Assembly: GCA_964007475.1 (NCBI GenBank)
Contig: OZ023273.1
Coordinates: 81,322,598-81,386,597 of the forward strand
Source of the DNA: Hybos culiciformis
Lineage: Eukaryota; Arthropoda; Insecta; Diptera; Hybotidae
Length of the DNA stretch: 64,000 nucleotides
Reading direction: 5' to 3'
The position numbers and the translations under genes were made by a program. Each line of letters opens with the position of its first letter. Position 1 is the first letter of the stretch. The notes beneath the pieces are model-generated. The model was not told the DNA's origin. It ran no database searches and saw only the letters and a list, made by a program, of their open reading frames with translations. Shown here in pieces: positions 43,683 through 55,000 of this stretch.

Positions 43683-43857
43683 ATTTATGTACATTTTTAA
43701 ATTTTCCACTTCATTTAATTGTTTTTGTTAATTAAAAATTTATAATAATCCTATAATACCAGTAGGTTGTCTATATAAGTATAGTTCTTGTAAAGTTTTA
43801 AATTTAAAAATATGGGAACAAATAGAAAATGTTCCAATTATAATTCCTGTTAAGAAA

Positions 43858-44105
43858 TGTGTATACAGAATTTATATTTTCTATTTTACACGTATCTATA
43901 ATTTTAATACATTAGCCGAGTGGTAGAGTCGCCGGATTGCAATGCTCAAGTACAAGGTTCGAAGCCCCCTCCTCCTTCGGGTTCATAAGAAAAATAAAAA
44001 TATTAAGAAATAAAAAAAAAAAAAATAAAAAAAAAAAATAAAAAAACTTTAAAATAAAAAAATAAAAAAAAATTTAAATAAAAAAAATAATAAAAATAAA
44101 TAAAA
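43858..44105 (+). mobile_element. tRNA-derived SINE, family S1
   Basis: Begins GTATACAGAATTTATATTTT, then ACATTAGCCGAGTGGTAGAG (A box), GGATTGCAATGCTCAAGTAC and AGGTTCGAAGCCCCCTCC. An A-rich tail of AAAATAAAAA units extends to about 44105. Same architecture as the copies at 30818 and 60355. Confidence 0.7.
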
Positions 44106-45174
44106 TTTTTTTTTCTAAATTTTAATCAACAAGCAAAATTGTACGAAATAGAATCGGAATATTATATGGTTCTGTGCAATATTAGTCGGATTTTATCAAG
44201 AATTCGGTTTGGTACATAGCAACCTGACATTTTTTTTCATTTTTTCAAGTTAATCGTTAGGTTTTCATTTTGCATTTATTTTATAGGCTGATACTTGACC
44301 TAAGTTTTTGCATTTCAGATTTAAAAAAAAAAATTTTTTTTTGGGAGATATGACGATTTTTGTGGCAGAAGGCTTGGAAAATTTTGAAACTTCAAACTAT
44401 CATCTCTCTGTTGTTAAATTTACAAGAATATTTTCAAATATAATTTTAAGTAGATATTCGTGCGGGCTTTCTTTGCAGGTGTTGGCAACTCGGTGTTGCC
44501 AGTTTAACCAATAGAGAAACCCTTAAAACACTGAAAAATCAAAAAATGGGTTTTTTCAATTGAATGTGCTCTCTGAATTTTCAACCGATTTGGTCACTCT
44601 ATACCATTTTGGATAGGTCTTTCAGACATCTTTAAAAAGCCGCATGCTCCCATTGAAATTTTTTAAGGATTTAGAAGATAATTCACTTCTAAGGATTTCC
44701 CCATACAAAAAAATGACCATTTTTAGCCATTTTTAAAAAAGTTGTGCTCCATGATCTTACGTACGATATTTTTCAAACTTCGCAGTCAAAAAGCACATAT
44801 TTATACCTTTCGAAAGCCGCATGCGCGGGTTAAATCGGTCCAGTACTTTCGGATTGGTGGCATTTTATATAAAACCAGTTTTGAAGTTTTTTGGTTCGAT
44901 TTTTGCTCAGTTTTAGTTTGTTTTTACTGTATATATTTTCGAGAACTGTTTTAAACAGACTCCACTTCCATCTTACTTTCATAGACATTGCCATATAAGC
45001 TTTGAAATTCGTTTTTTTTAATGTTACTTCCACATCAATTTTATTTTCTTTTCCAAACTTATAACCTAAACTTTTTGCTATTGTAATTTGTTTTTTCAGT
45101 ATTTAATCCTATATGATTTTACAATAATTTCTCAAAGGCATATAGCAAGTTCTATAAAATCGAGTATATCCGAA

Positions 45175-45345
45175 CAGGGCTGGACTGGGAATGAATTTAG
45201 GACCGGGAAATTCAAATTTTCTTTGTAAAAAAATTTACTCACGCTTAAAAAAAAAATTAAAATGAAACATTATAATTTTAGACAACAGATTTTAGTACCG
45301 CCCACCAGGAAACTCCTTCTAGCTTGTTAGGCCAGTCCAGCTCTG
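45175..45345. mobile_element. 171 bp hAT-type MITE
   Basis: The ends are CAGGGCTGGACTGGGAATGA and, inward from the right, CAGAGCTGGACTGGCCTAAC. Flanking 8-mers TATCCGAA (45167-45174) and TCTCCGAA (45346-45353) differ at one base, consistent with an older 8 bp duplication. Non-coding. Confidence 0.8.
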
Positions 45346-46022
45346 TCTCCGAATCATTCAAAATCTCACTCACGAGTTGTTTTGAGTCGTTTTTACGTTT
45401 TTTAGTAGTAGATAATTGTTTTAAATTATTCGAACGTTTTATCCGTTCATTCACGTTCCAACATGCATTTCGTAAAAACATGTCCTCATAAATTTTGGTT
45501 TTTCAGTCATTTTTGTTATGGATTCGTTCTTAAAAATTGAGTTTTTGAATAATAACGAACATTTTTTTTTTCGTATTTTTTTTAATTTGGCATATCTCTT
45601 TTATTTATTATTCGATTCTTGAAATTTTTTTTTTGTTGGAAAGGTCTTGAAGCGGTCTTTTTTTGGTTTCATTTCTGTAGTACAAATGTTGCCCAAAAGG
45701 TGGAGTAATTTTAGTTTAATACACAAAATTGGTTAAAACGCCACCTATACAATATTTTCAGGAACTAAAACTTTCTAAAAAAACGAAGGTAAACTCCTCC
45801 TGAATCAAAGTCTAGAACATCATGAAAGGCTATTTCGAAATTTTCATACTCAAAAATGCTTAATTTCAAAGTAACCAAAAAGTAACGGTAAAACCTAAAA
45901 AAACCAAAATGGCGGCAAACTTGTTGAACAAACATAATTTCTAATACCACTTTCTACCACTTTCAAGAATAAAAATCCAATTTTCTCAAAAAACGCGTTT
46001 TTGTCAGGTTGCTAGGTACAAT

Positions 46023-47355
46023 CAGGCCCGGCTCGAGGCGTGTGCGAACTGTGCACTGCACACAGGCGCCGTAGGCGCCAGTAATGAAAAAGCGCCTAAA
46101 AGCCAATATGAAATTTAAATTTCAACAAAAATATTTTTTTTTTTAAATGTATACAAATTTTTTTTGAAATTTTGATTTTTGGAGCAAACGAACTACAAAA
46201 TTATCTGAAATGTTGTCTCGCAAAATTGAAAATGATATTAATTCAGAAAACATTTTAAACTGGATTTATAACAATAATGTTGAAGAACTCTTTCCAAATG
46301 CACTGATTTAAGGGTATTACCATAAAGTAAGTATAAATATGAGAAATTCATTCCATACAAAAAAACAAATAAAAAAAATTAAACAAAAAATATTAAATCA
46401 AATAATGAAATCACTATCCCATTATGCCTTGTTCGCATTATAATTTAAATTCCACTTAGATTCCGGAAAACAAATTGCCGTTCATATTACAATATTTGAT
46501 GAGAACTGGAATTTGATTATGTATAAAAAACAATTGAGAAAGAGAAAAAATGTTTATTGTTAAAAATTTTGACTTTTTATGTCGCTTTTTATCAATTTTA
46601 TTTTGTTTTTTCTTCATTTTGACTCGAATTTGACAAAGAAAAATTGTTGCCACCTATAACAAAATTTTATAAAGTGAGTGAAAGTAACTATAAATGTAGA
46701 ATTCCAAACCTGACAAACTGGAATATAAAAGTGGAATATACAAATTCCGGAATATTTTTTATATGAAAAATCCAGTTCATATTCCTGAAATATTCCGGAA
46801 AACAGCATATTCCACAAATATTCTCCTAATGCGAACAGCATATTACCGACAATTGGGATAGTGATTTCATATAGACCGACATTTTCTGTTTAGTTTTTTT
46901 AATATGAATTTTTTGTATGGGATGAATTTTTCTTATTTATGCTTACTTTGTGGTATTTGTTGAAGGTTTATATTACAACTTCAACACAAATTATTATTTA
47001 AGATGCAAACACCTCAACTTTGAATAAAATATCAACGCAATGTACTATGCCAATTTTCAACTACAAACAATGTTAAGATTGTAGGGGAAAAGTATATAAA
47101 TCAAAGGCAATCATATACATCAATAAATTGATATAGACAAAATCATGAATAACTTTACCGTTTCAGTTGCTAAAGGTGAGAGAACTTTTCCAAAATTAAA
47201 ACCGATCAAAAATTACTTCAGATCAACTATCGCGCAAGAAAAATGGAATTTAGCTAGTGTTTGCTTTTTGTAGCCTTTGAGTATCTAATTGAAAACTTTT
47301 TCAAAGGCGCCAATCATTCCTTGCACACACACAAAACAACCACGAGCCGGGCCTG
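46023..47355. mobile_element. Non-autonomous hAT element, 1333 bp
   Basis: The left end is CAGGCCCGGCTCGAGGCGTG and the right end reads inward CAGGCCCGGCTCGTGGTTGT. A perfect 8 bp duplication GGTACAAT flanks it (46015-46022 and 47356-47363). GGCGCC/AGGCGC motifs are repeated near the left end. Short coding-like traces (for example FGANELQNYLKCCLAKLKMI, 46170-46230) suggest remnants of a larger element, but no transposase domain is certain. Inside, a motif around 46370-46440 is echoed inverted at 46850-46920 (ATCACTATCCC, ATTTCATCCC-type), so an inner element is possible. Confidence 0.85.
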
Positions 47356-47369
47356 GGTACAATAGAGCA

Positions 47370-48394
47370 ATTGTGCCTAATTTTTAAAAATAGAGGGTAC
47401 AAATCCAAATTATACATTTTTTTTTTTTTGACCATTTTCATATGAAGAGGGCATAGATTTCAAGATATTTTTCATTTAAGCGCTCTGTGGAGGTCCATTC
47501 GGATATCCTACTCCGATGGTCAATTGGGACCTATAGTAAAATCTCTATTGCATCAGAAACCAATCCTTGAACATTATTTCTCTGTTTTGTACAATTTAAA
47601 TACGCTTGAGATCTAGAAATACCTACTACACCAATGACTTTATTATTCATTTCACATTTCTAGTTTAAAACTATTAAATTTAATAATAATTCCTGCTAAT
47701 GTGCATAATATGAACAACGTTTTCTCTACGTGTACAATTGTGGGACTGACAGACGAGCAGAGGGACGGACGGATATATTGCGATAAAACATATGGTCCGT
47801 TTTTTCTATCGATGCGAAACGGGTAGAAAATTGAATATATGTTAGAAAATAATTTAGTTTATTAATAACTTGCTGGCTTTACAGGATAAAAGAATGAAAG
47901 TTTTTTTTTTGAAATAATAACTCGTCCTATCAGTTACAGTTTTTTAAATTCTGCATTGTAATTACTTTCTACCCACCTAAAATATGAACCGAATCATTGG
48001 GACGAAACTAGTTTCGAATTAAAAATTTCAATAATTTAATTAATCTAAAACTCAAGAGAGTGCAAATTTGAATTCAAATGCCAAGAGGTAGAACGTTTTA
48101 TTTATTTGAAAAAAAAAAAAAAGTACGTACTTTCCCAATTTATTTTTTCAAATTATGAATAAAGAAATAATTCAAATAAAATCCATTTTTTAAGCAAATT
48201 TAAAAAATATACATGAGTATGTAAATTATTTGAAGATCTCGTTGTTTTAAAAAAAAAAAACTAATTATTTCTAGAATATATGGTATTTTTTAAAATGTCT
48301 ATTTGTTAATTGAAAGGATTTAGTAAAGTTTTCTAAGCAATTGGAAATAGAAAACTTACTCAACAAGACGTTATTAAATTTTTCATTTCTGACG
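47370..48394. other. No gene seen
   Basis: AT-rich intergenic sequence up to the assembly gap, without coding, TIR or tRNA-like structure. Confidence 0.5.
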
Positions 48395-48594
48395 NNNNNN
48401 NNNNNNNNNNNNNNNNNNNNNNNNNNNNNNNNNNNNNNNNNNNNNNNNNNNNNNNNNNNNNNNNNNNNNNNNNNNNNNNNNNNNNNNNNNNNNNNNNNNN
48501 NNNNNNNNNNNNNNNNNNNNNNNNNNNNNNNNNNNNNNNNNNNNNNNNNNNNNNNNNNNNNNNNNNNNNNNNNNNNNNNNNNNNNNNNNNNNNN
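48395..48594. other. Assembly gap (200 N)
   Basis: Exactly 200 unknown bases, probably a fixed-size placeholder, so the true distance is unknown. It lies 9 bases before the 5' LTR of the outer Gypsy-type element. Confidence 0.95.
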
Positions 48595-48603
48595 TGTTGC
48601 ATC

Positions 48604-48800
48604 TGTAGTGTCGTAGTTGTAGTATGTAATGAATTTGTAATGCCAAGTCTACTATGATGTGAAAAGATAAATATACTTACCTTTAAAATAAGGAAATGAA
48701 CTTATTCATTGTTATACAGGACATTAAAGAGAGCAGTAATAAATAAATATTAATTTAATTAAATATTGTTTTCTTTAATTTTATAAAGAAGTACAATACA
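48604..48800 (+). repeat. 5' LTR of element A
   Basis: 197 bp, TG...CA, starting TGTAGTGTCGTAGTTGTAGT and ending AAGTACAATACA. A primer-binding-site-like TTTTGGCGACGAGGATT follows at 48801. It has about 25 more bases (ACAGGACATTAAAGAGAGCA region, 48716-48745) than the 3' LTR, which has a deletion there. Confidence 0.9.
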
Positions 48801-48817
48801 TTTTGGCGACGAGGATT
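48801..48817 (+). promoter_or_regulatory. Primer-binding site of element A
   Basis: TGGCGACGAGGATT lies a few bases after the LTR, where a tRNA 3' end should pair. The priming tRNA is not identified. Confidence 0.5.
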
Positions 48818-49066
48818 AAAAAAAAACGGTAACTAGGATTTTTTTATTTTTAAAAAAAAAATATATATTCATATGTATATGTTTTGCTAAGATTGAATTT
48901 ATATTTAAAATAGAAAATTCTAGAAAAAAAAATTAATTTCAAAATTTGAATACAATTGACAAACTGGTTTTGGTTAGATTCAATTCGTAAAACATGATTC
49001 AATTTAAAAAACCTTGATTAAATTCGTAAAGGAAATATGGATTAAATTCGTCAAGAAATGTTTAAC

Positions 49067-49847
49067 TAGGGTTACCAGATTTTCCCCACTACAAACCGGG
49101 ACAAAAAGATTTTTTTTACAAAATTAATAAAATTTATTAAAAAAATATTTTATTTAATATAAATATAAAAAAAAGGACCGTAATAATGGTAACAAGGTCA
49201 AGTACGTAATTAAATAATATCTTAAAATTAATAACTCAAATTAGGAACAAAAAATATAAATATTCATTTCATTTACTTGCCGAAGCAACTGCAGATTTGT
49301 GTTTCTGACTTTGAATGTGATTTTTAATGTCGGATAAACCATGACTTATACTAAAACTTGAATTGCAATGCCTACAATACGCTTCCGTATAAATTTTGCC
49401 TTTTTTAATAAAAGGAAATTCTGTGGTACATTTTTCTATAAATTGGCACTTTCTCTTTGGCCTGCTTGAACTTGAAGGTATAAAATAAATCTAATAATAT
49501 ATAAAATGAAATTAGTAAACCAATTTTTATAAATAAAAGATGCTAACTAACAAAAATTGGTACCAACCAAATTCCAGCCAAGTCTTGCAGCTAAATAAAC
49601 AAAAACAAAAATGTATAAATAAACAAATACTACCCTGCAATATCGTAGGATCGAGAATTAGAAAAATGAAAGCAAAGCGTAACATAACCTGAACAAAGTG
49701 GCACATTTTTAATAAATTTATTAATTTTTTTTTGGTCAAAAATGTTAAACCGGGACAATTGAGCGTCCCGAGAACCTTTTTCGGGACGTCACGAAACGAC
49801 ATGAAAACCGGGACAATCCCGGAAAACCGGGACTTCTGGCAACCCTA
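49067..49847. mobile_element. hAT deletion derivative inside element A
   Basis: The ends are TAGGGTTACCAGATTTTCCC and, inward from the right, TAGGGTTGCCAGAAGTCCCG. GTTTAAC flanks both sides (49060-49066 and 49848-49854), extendable to 8 bp if the terminal T is counted. Several CCGGGACAA motifs are present at both ends. The minus strand retains a BED-finger exon (49269-49478) from the transposase, so this is an internally deleted relative of an autonomous hAT. Confidence 0.85.
49269..49478 (-). pseudogene. BED-type zinc finger of a lost hAT transposase
   Basis: The minus strand encodes PSSSSRPKRKCQFIEKCTTE, FPFIKKGKIYTEAYCRHCNS and SFSISHGLSDIKNHIQSQKH, then KSAVASASK and TGA at 49269-49271. 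The C-R-H-C ... H-x4-H spacing (C-x2-C-x16-H-x5-H type) is a BED-like DNA-binding finger, as at the N terminus of hAT transposases. The catalytic part is deleted. Confidence 0.65.
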
Positions 49848-49984
49848 GTTTAACTTCACATTTTTTTTGTTTGATTGGAGAATCTGTGGCTTGATTAAAT
49901 TCGTATGTTGAAATTTAATTGGTATGACTTGATTCAATTCGTAAGCTTTGATAAAATGATTAAAATGATTAAATTCGAATAATA

Positions 49985-50024
<40 letters not shown>

Positions 50025-50359
50025 TAAATTCATAAACGATTTAAATAAGAAGATATATTTTGTATATATGTATTTGAATTGTTAACCTAGAGTTAAATCT
50101 AAATGATTCGAAAATGTGGGTTTGTTCCTAATGCTTTCGATTGAATTAAATAAAAGTTGAATGTACATAAACTAAATGATTTTTTTGATTAAATTCGTAA
50201 CAGCATACATACAAAATGAATCGATTGATGAATTCGAGTATTGATCATTTGATTGCGATAGTGATCCAATGTCTTTGGGATTCAGATGGGAAAATTAGAA
50301 ACGGGCATTTGGAATTTATCTCTTAACAGCTGATATAAATGACGCTGAAAAAAAAAGGG

Positions 50360-51014
50360 CAAATTTATTATTCTAGGTGGAATAGGTTTACAAGATATTT
50401 TTTACAATATGCCAGGTGCTTTTATTGGGAAAGAAGATGCTGAAAAGATTGGTTCTAATGTTTATGATATAGCTATTGGGAAGTTAGATACCTATTTTTC
50501 ACCGAAAAAAAGTAAAATTTATGAACATTTTTTTCGCTTATTAAAACAAAATGAGGATGAGAAATTTGATAAATTTTTATTAAGGTTAAGACATCAAGCG
50601 GCTAAGTGCGAGTTTAAAGATCTCGAGGAGAATTTAATTGATCAAATTGTCGAGAAAGGGAGATCTTCAGATTTAAGACGGAAAATTTTATCTATTGGGA
50701 ATGATGTTTCTTTAGACAAAGTTATCGTAGAGGCAAATGCTTTAGAATCAGTTAATATTCAGATGTCCCAGTTTGATAAATTAGACCAAACTTATAAAAA
50801 TAGCAACGTTATCTGTAAAGTAAATTCATTTGAGTCAAAAAACTCAATTATGAAGTGTTTTAGATGTGGAAAAGCTGATCACATAGCTAAAAATCCGAAA
50901 TGTCCAGCTAAAAATAAAAAATGTTACAAATGTGGGTTAATTGGGCATTTTAAACTTAAGTGTCACTCTAAAAGATTATTTTTAGATAATAAAAAAAAAA
51001 GAATTATATTCTAA
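50360..51014 (+). pseudogene. Element A Gag with two zinc knuckles
   Basis: Open frame with Met at 50409 (MPGAFIGKEDAEKIGSNVYD); homology extends upstream (ILGGIGLQDIFYN from about 50370) with an indel in a run of A. The capsid-like part includes KIYEHFFRLLKQNEDEKFDK and FLLRLRHQAAKCEFKD. The knuckles are CFRCGKADHIAKNPKC and CYKCGLIGHFKLKC (C-x2-C-x4-H-x4-C). The frame ends at 51012-51014 in an A-rich stretch, and the protease follows in another frame. Gag would package the element RNA. The start and several frames are damaged. Confidence 0.75.
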
Positions 51015-51029
51015 AAAATTCTAAAAAGA

Positions 51030-51502
51030 AAATGTAAAATGTATCGAAGAAAATTATGAAAAAGGTCATAATATTTCATTCGTGATTGGTGGAATTCCAT
51101 TGAAAATGATTGTAGACTCAGGAAGCTCTTGTAATATTATTGATGGTAAAACTTGGGAATTATTGAAAGAAAAGAAAATCAAAGTATTCAATCAAAATGA
51201 CAAACGATTAAAACAGTTTTTAGCTTATGCCAGTGATACTCCTCTTAATGTTTTGGGAAGTTTTGAAGCTCAGATTGAAATTGGAAATAAAAAAATAGAA
51301 GCATTATTTTATGTTGAATGGCAAAAAATGTCTATTGGAAAAAAAGACTGCTGAAGATTTAGGTGTTTTAAAAATTGGATTTGACGTCAATAATATTAAA
51401 ACTTTGTCAAAATTTCCAAAATTTAAAGACGTTTTAGTTAATATTCCAATTGATTATTCAATAAAGCCAGAAGCTCAAGACAGGGATACAATAGAAAAAT
51501 AA
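51030..51502 (+). pseudogene. Element A protease and start of pol, frameshifted
   Basis: Retropepsin-like: SFVIGGIPLKMIVDSGSSCN carries the D-S-G-S catalytic motif (about 51115), then LAYASDTPLNVLGSFEAQIE and IEALFYV. A frameshift near 51325 leads to KTAEDLGVLKIGFDVNNIKT and KFKDVLVNIPIDYSIKP. At about 51470 the sequence jumps directly to the integrase tail, so RT, RNase H and most of integrase are missing. Confidence 0.75.
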
Positions 51503-51700
51503 AAGGGGAAACAGTATGCTGATAAAAAGCGCAAAGCTCAGTTTAGTAATTTGTTTGAAAGAGAAAAAGTTATTTTGAAAAAATCACATACCATTACAAA
51601 AAAGAAGGGTGGTGATGTAACAGTACAAAACGATGATACTGGTGAAGTTTTACGAAAAATGTTGTGCATTTAAAAACAGTTGATGGTGAATGGATATCGA
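51470..51700 (+). pseudogene. Element A integrase C-terminal tail
   Basis: Fused to the protease end at about 51470: EAQDRDTIEK, stop, then KGKQYADKKRKAQFSNLFER and KKSHTITKKKGGDVTVQNDD. The pattern A-D-x-K-R-x-A and K-K-G-G-D-V-T-V is the basic C-terminal region of Gypsy integrases. It ends shortly before the 3' LTR (51783). Confidence 0.6.
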
Positions 51701-51791
51701 TGAATGCAGAATAAATTAATATAATTGAATTCATAAAGCAAATAAAAAATTTAAATTAATATTTGAAAAAAAAAAAAGTATATGTAGTGTC

Positions 51792-51961
51792 TGTAGAAGA
51801 ATGTCACTTGTAATAAATTAAAATTAATAATGATCTATGAATTTATGAATAGAATCTATAGAATTTAAGTATTTCTAAATTTGTATATTATAATTAAGAA
51901 AACAGTTAATAAACTCATCTCATCAAACCACAAGTGTTTTTACTTAGATTGAGATAATACA
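51792..51961 (+). repeat. 5' LTR of Gypsy element B
   Basis: 170 bp, TGTAGAAGAATGTCACTTG ... GAGATAATACA. Short for the family and very AT-rich. It contains AACAGTTAATAAACTCATC, with a possible AATAAA polyadenylation signal in the upstream part (GTAATAAATT). Confidence 0.95.
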
Positions 51962-51974
51962 TGGCGCAGTCGTT
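51962..51974 (+). promoter_or_regulatory. Primer-binding site of Gypsy element B
   Basis: TGGCGCAGTCGTT directly after the LTR starts with TGG, complementary to a tRNA CCA end. The tRNA species is not determined. Confidence 0.7.
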
Positions 51975-52029
51975 TTAAAAAAAAAAAAAAGGAAAAGAAT
52001 AAAGTTTCTTACCGTTAATAAAATAATTG

Positions 52030-55000
52030 ATGCGTGCAAATTCTGGACCAGCAGAAATTCAATCAAGAAAGAAACGTGGCAGACCACCAAAAAATATAAA
52101 ATACTTACACACTATTGTGCATGTCAATAAAAACATGGATTTTTTAAGAAAAATAGAAGTTCTAGATTTAAAATCTGGAAATTTGGAAGAAAATTGGAAG
52201 ATTTTTTGGCAAAATTATAGTGTTTTTGCCGATGCAATAGAATTAAAAAATAAAACTGAAACAGTGCAAATAGCTATATTTTTAAATGCAGCAGGAGCTG
52301 ATGCCACGGACAAATTTCACAACATGATAAAATTAGAAGAAGCTGACAAGAAAAAATATGCAAAAGTGGTCGAAGCATTCGAAACATTTTGTAAAGGAAA
52401 GTGTAATGAACTTTACGAAACATTTGTTTTCGAATCCAGAAAACAAGAGCCACAAGAACCATTTGATCTATTCCTCATGGATGTAACGAAATTAGTAAAA
52501 AGATGCAATTTTCAAGAAGAAGACAAAATGCTACGGAATAGGATTGTTTTTGGTATTAATGATGTCAACTTAAGGAAAAATATGATGGAAAAGGAAAATC
52601 TTAGCTTAAGTCAAGCTATTAGCATGGCAAGAGCAGCAGAAGTAACATCTAAGCAAATGCAAGCAATGAATGTTAATCACCGTGAGATAGACATGATAGG
52701 AAAAAATAAGCACAGTAACTTTAATAAAAATAATAACAAAAATAAATTTCAAAGTACTAACAATTTTTCTAAAAAAAAAAATGAAAATAGTAGTAGTAGA
52801 AGTTCAGAAACTAAAAATAATAGTAGTAGCTCAGGTAATTTTAAGAACAATGATATGAAAATTGATTGCACATTTTGTGGTAGAAATCACAAAAAAGGAA
52901 ATTGTCCTGCTTACGGGAAACAATGTAAAAACTGTTCAGGAAAAAATCATTTTGCAATAGTTTGCAGAAAAAAATGTGTAGATGAAATAAATCAGGTAGA
53001 AAAAAATAGTTCACAAGAAAGTTTGTATATTGATTCGGTTAATGAAGATAAAAATGTTGATTCGTGGTTTGAAAATATAAAAATATTTTCAAAAATAATT
53101 AAATTTAAATTAGATACTGGGGCTCAGGCTAACATTTTACCTGTTTCGCTAGTTACGGATTTTAATATTGAATTGGATGAGAGCTTTACTAGGTTGGAAG
53201 CATATAATGGTACGGAAATAAAAGTATTAGGAATTGCTAAATTATGTTGTGTAGCAAGAAATGAAAAATCTTTTCAAAATTTTTATATAGTTAAAGAAGA
53301 AACGGTTCCAATCCTTGGTCTTGCTGCTTGTGTTGAATTAAAACTGATTAAACGGGTAAATGAAATTAATGCTGAAAAAATAAAATTTATTGAAAATAAC
53401 AAAAAAATATTTGATGGTATTGGATGCTGCTTTGAAAATTTTCACATAAATCTAAAGGAAAATTACATTCCAATAGCTAGAGCATCTAGACGAATTCCAA
53501 AAGTTTTAAAAGATCCTCTAAAAAATGAATTAAATAGATTACTAAGTTTAAATATAATAGAACCAGCGGACGGTGTTAGTGAATGGGTATCGAATATAGT
53601 AGTTGTAGAAAAGCCTAATAAAAAAGTAAGAATATGTCTAGATCCAAAATTTTTGAATGAATCTATAAAAAATAATTTTTATGAGATTCCTACATTTGAA
53701 GAAATGAAAAGTGATTTTGTTGGAAAAAAATATTTTTCTGTATTCGATATGTCTGAGGGTTTTTTCCAAGTAGCATTGGACAAAGAATCTAAAAAAATAT
53801 GTACTTTTAGTACACCTTTTGGCTGTTTCTCTTTCAAAAGGCTTCCTTTTGGGTTGAAAATCGCGCCGGAAGCATTTCAAAAAATTAATTTTGAAAATTT
53901 TGGTGACATACCAAACATTAGTATTTATATAGATGATATTGCAATTTCAACTGAAACAGAAGAGGAGCATGATAAAATTTTAAAAATGTTAGTAGAAAGA
54001 GCTACATTAAAAAATGTTAAATTTAATAAAAATAAACTTCAACTTAAACAAAAAAATATTTCTTTTTTAGGACATAAAATCTCAGGTGACGGAATTTCCC
54101 TTGATGATAATAGAATTAAAGCAATTTTAGAGCTAAAATCGCCACAATGCAAAAAGGACTTACAAATTTTACTCGGTTTTATAAATTATGTTAGAGACTA
54201 CTTACCACATTTATCTGAAATTTCAACACCTCTAAGAGAATTGCTAAAAAAGAATAATCAATTTATTTGGAAAGATACTCATGATAAAATTTTACAAAAA
54301 ATAAAAGAAATGGTGGCACAATCACCAACGTTAAAACCATTTAATATTAAAGAAAAGATTTCAATTCAATCAGATGCATCGAAAAATGGTCTTGGTTGTT
54401 GCCTTATGCAACAAGGCAAGCCAGTATGCTTTGCTTCATGTAGTCTCACAGACTGTCAAAAAAATTATGCTCAAATAGAAAAGGAGCTTTTAGCAGTTGT
54501 GTTTGCGTGCTCTAAATGGCATTCATTGATATACGGCAGAAAAGTAGAAATTCTAACCGACCATAAGCCAATATTGGGTATAATTGCAAAAGAATATTAT
54601 AAAATTCCGTCACCTAGATTGCAAAGAATGAAATTGAAATTAGAAAAATATAATCTAAATTTTAAATATGTACCTGGCAAATATTTATATGTTGCAGATT
54701 TTCTCTCAAGAAATTTTGGGAAAAATATAATGGAAAAAAAAGACATAAAGGTATTTCAAGAATTAGTACATTCTGTTAATGTTAGTGATACTCAAAAAGA
54801 AATTTATAAAATAGAAACTGAAAAAGATGATATTTTGAGTAAATTAGCATTTTTTATAAAAAATGAATGGCCTAGTGATAAAAGTAAACTAAATGAAAAT
54901 TTAAAATTTTATTGGAAAATCAGAAATGATTTATTTTATGAAGACAAAATTGTTTATTACTTAGATCGAATTTTTATACCAAAAACTTTAAGAGAATCAG

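Larger units (their letters stand above)
44207..47380. mobile_element. Possible DNA element with TTGGTACATAGCAACCTGACA termini
   Basis: TTGGTACATAGCAACCTGAC at 44211-44230 is mirrored by GTCAGGTTGCTAGGTACAAT at 46003-46022, about 17 of 19 matching. If these are TIRs, the element was about 1.8 kb before the hAT at 46023-47355 landed at its right edge. The interior has repeats such as AAAGCCGCATGC (44637 and 44815) but no recognised protein. Confidence 0.35.
48975..50215 (+). repeat. Array of GATTAAATTCGTAA-type motifs in the leader of element A
   Basis: About ten degenerate copies of GATTAAATTCGTAA or GATTCAATTCGTAA lie between the 5' LTR and gag. Examples are near 48978, 49018, 49040, 49893, 49930, 49968, 50022 and 50178. 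They are spread over the leader and split by the inserted hAT (49067-49847) and a poly-A run (49987-50021). Regularly repeated short motifs in an LTR-element leader recall the insulator of Drosophila gypsy, but this sequence is not the Su(Hw) site. Confidence 0.6.

Noticed and set aside
47480..47830. Possible regulatory region with GGACGGACGGA near 47760
   Set aside because: This short motif is common in intergenic insect DNA; no paired repeat, coding or RNA structure was seen.
48341..48646. Open frames across the N run
   Set aside because: They consist almost entirely of unknown bases.
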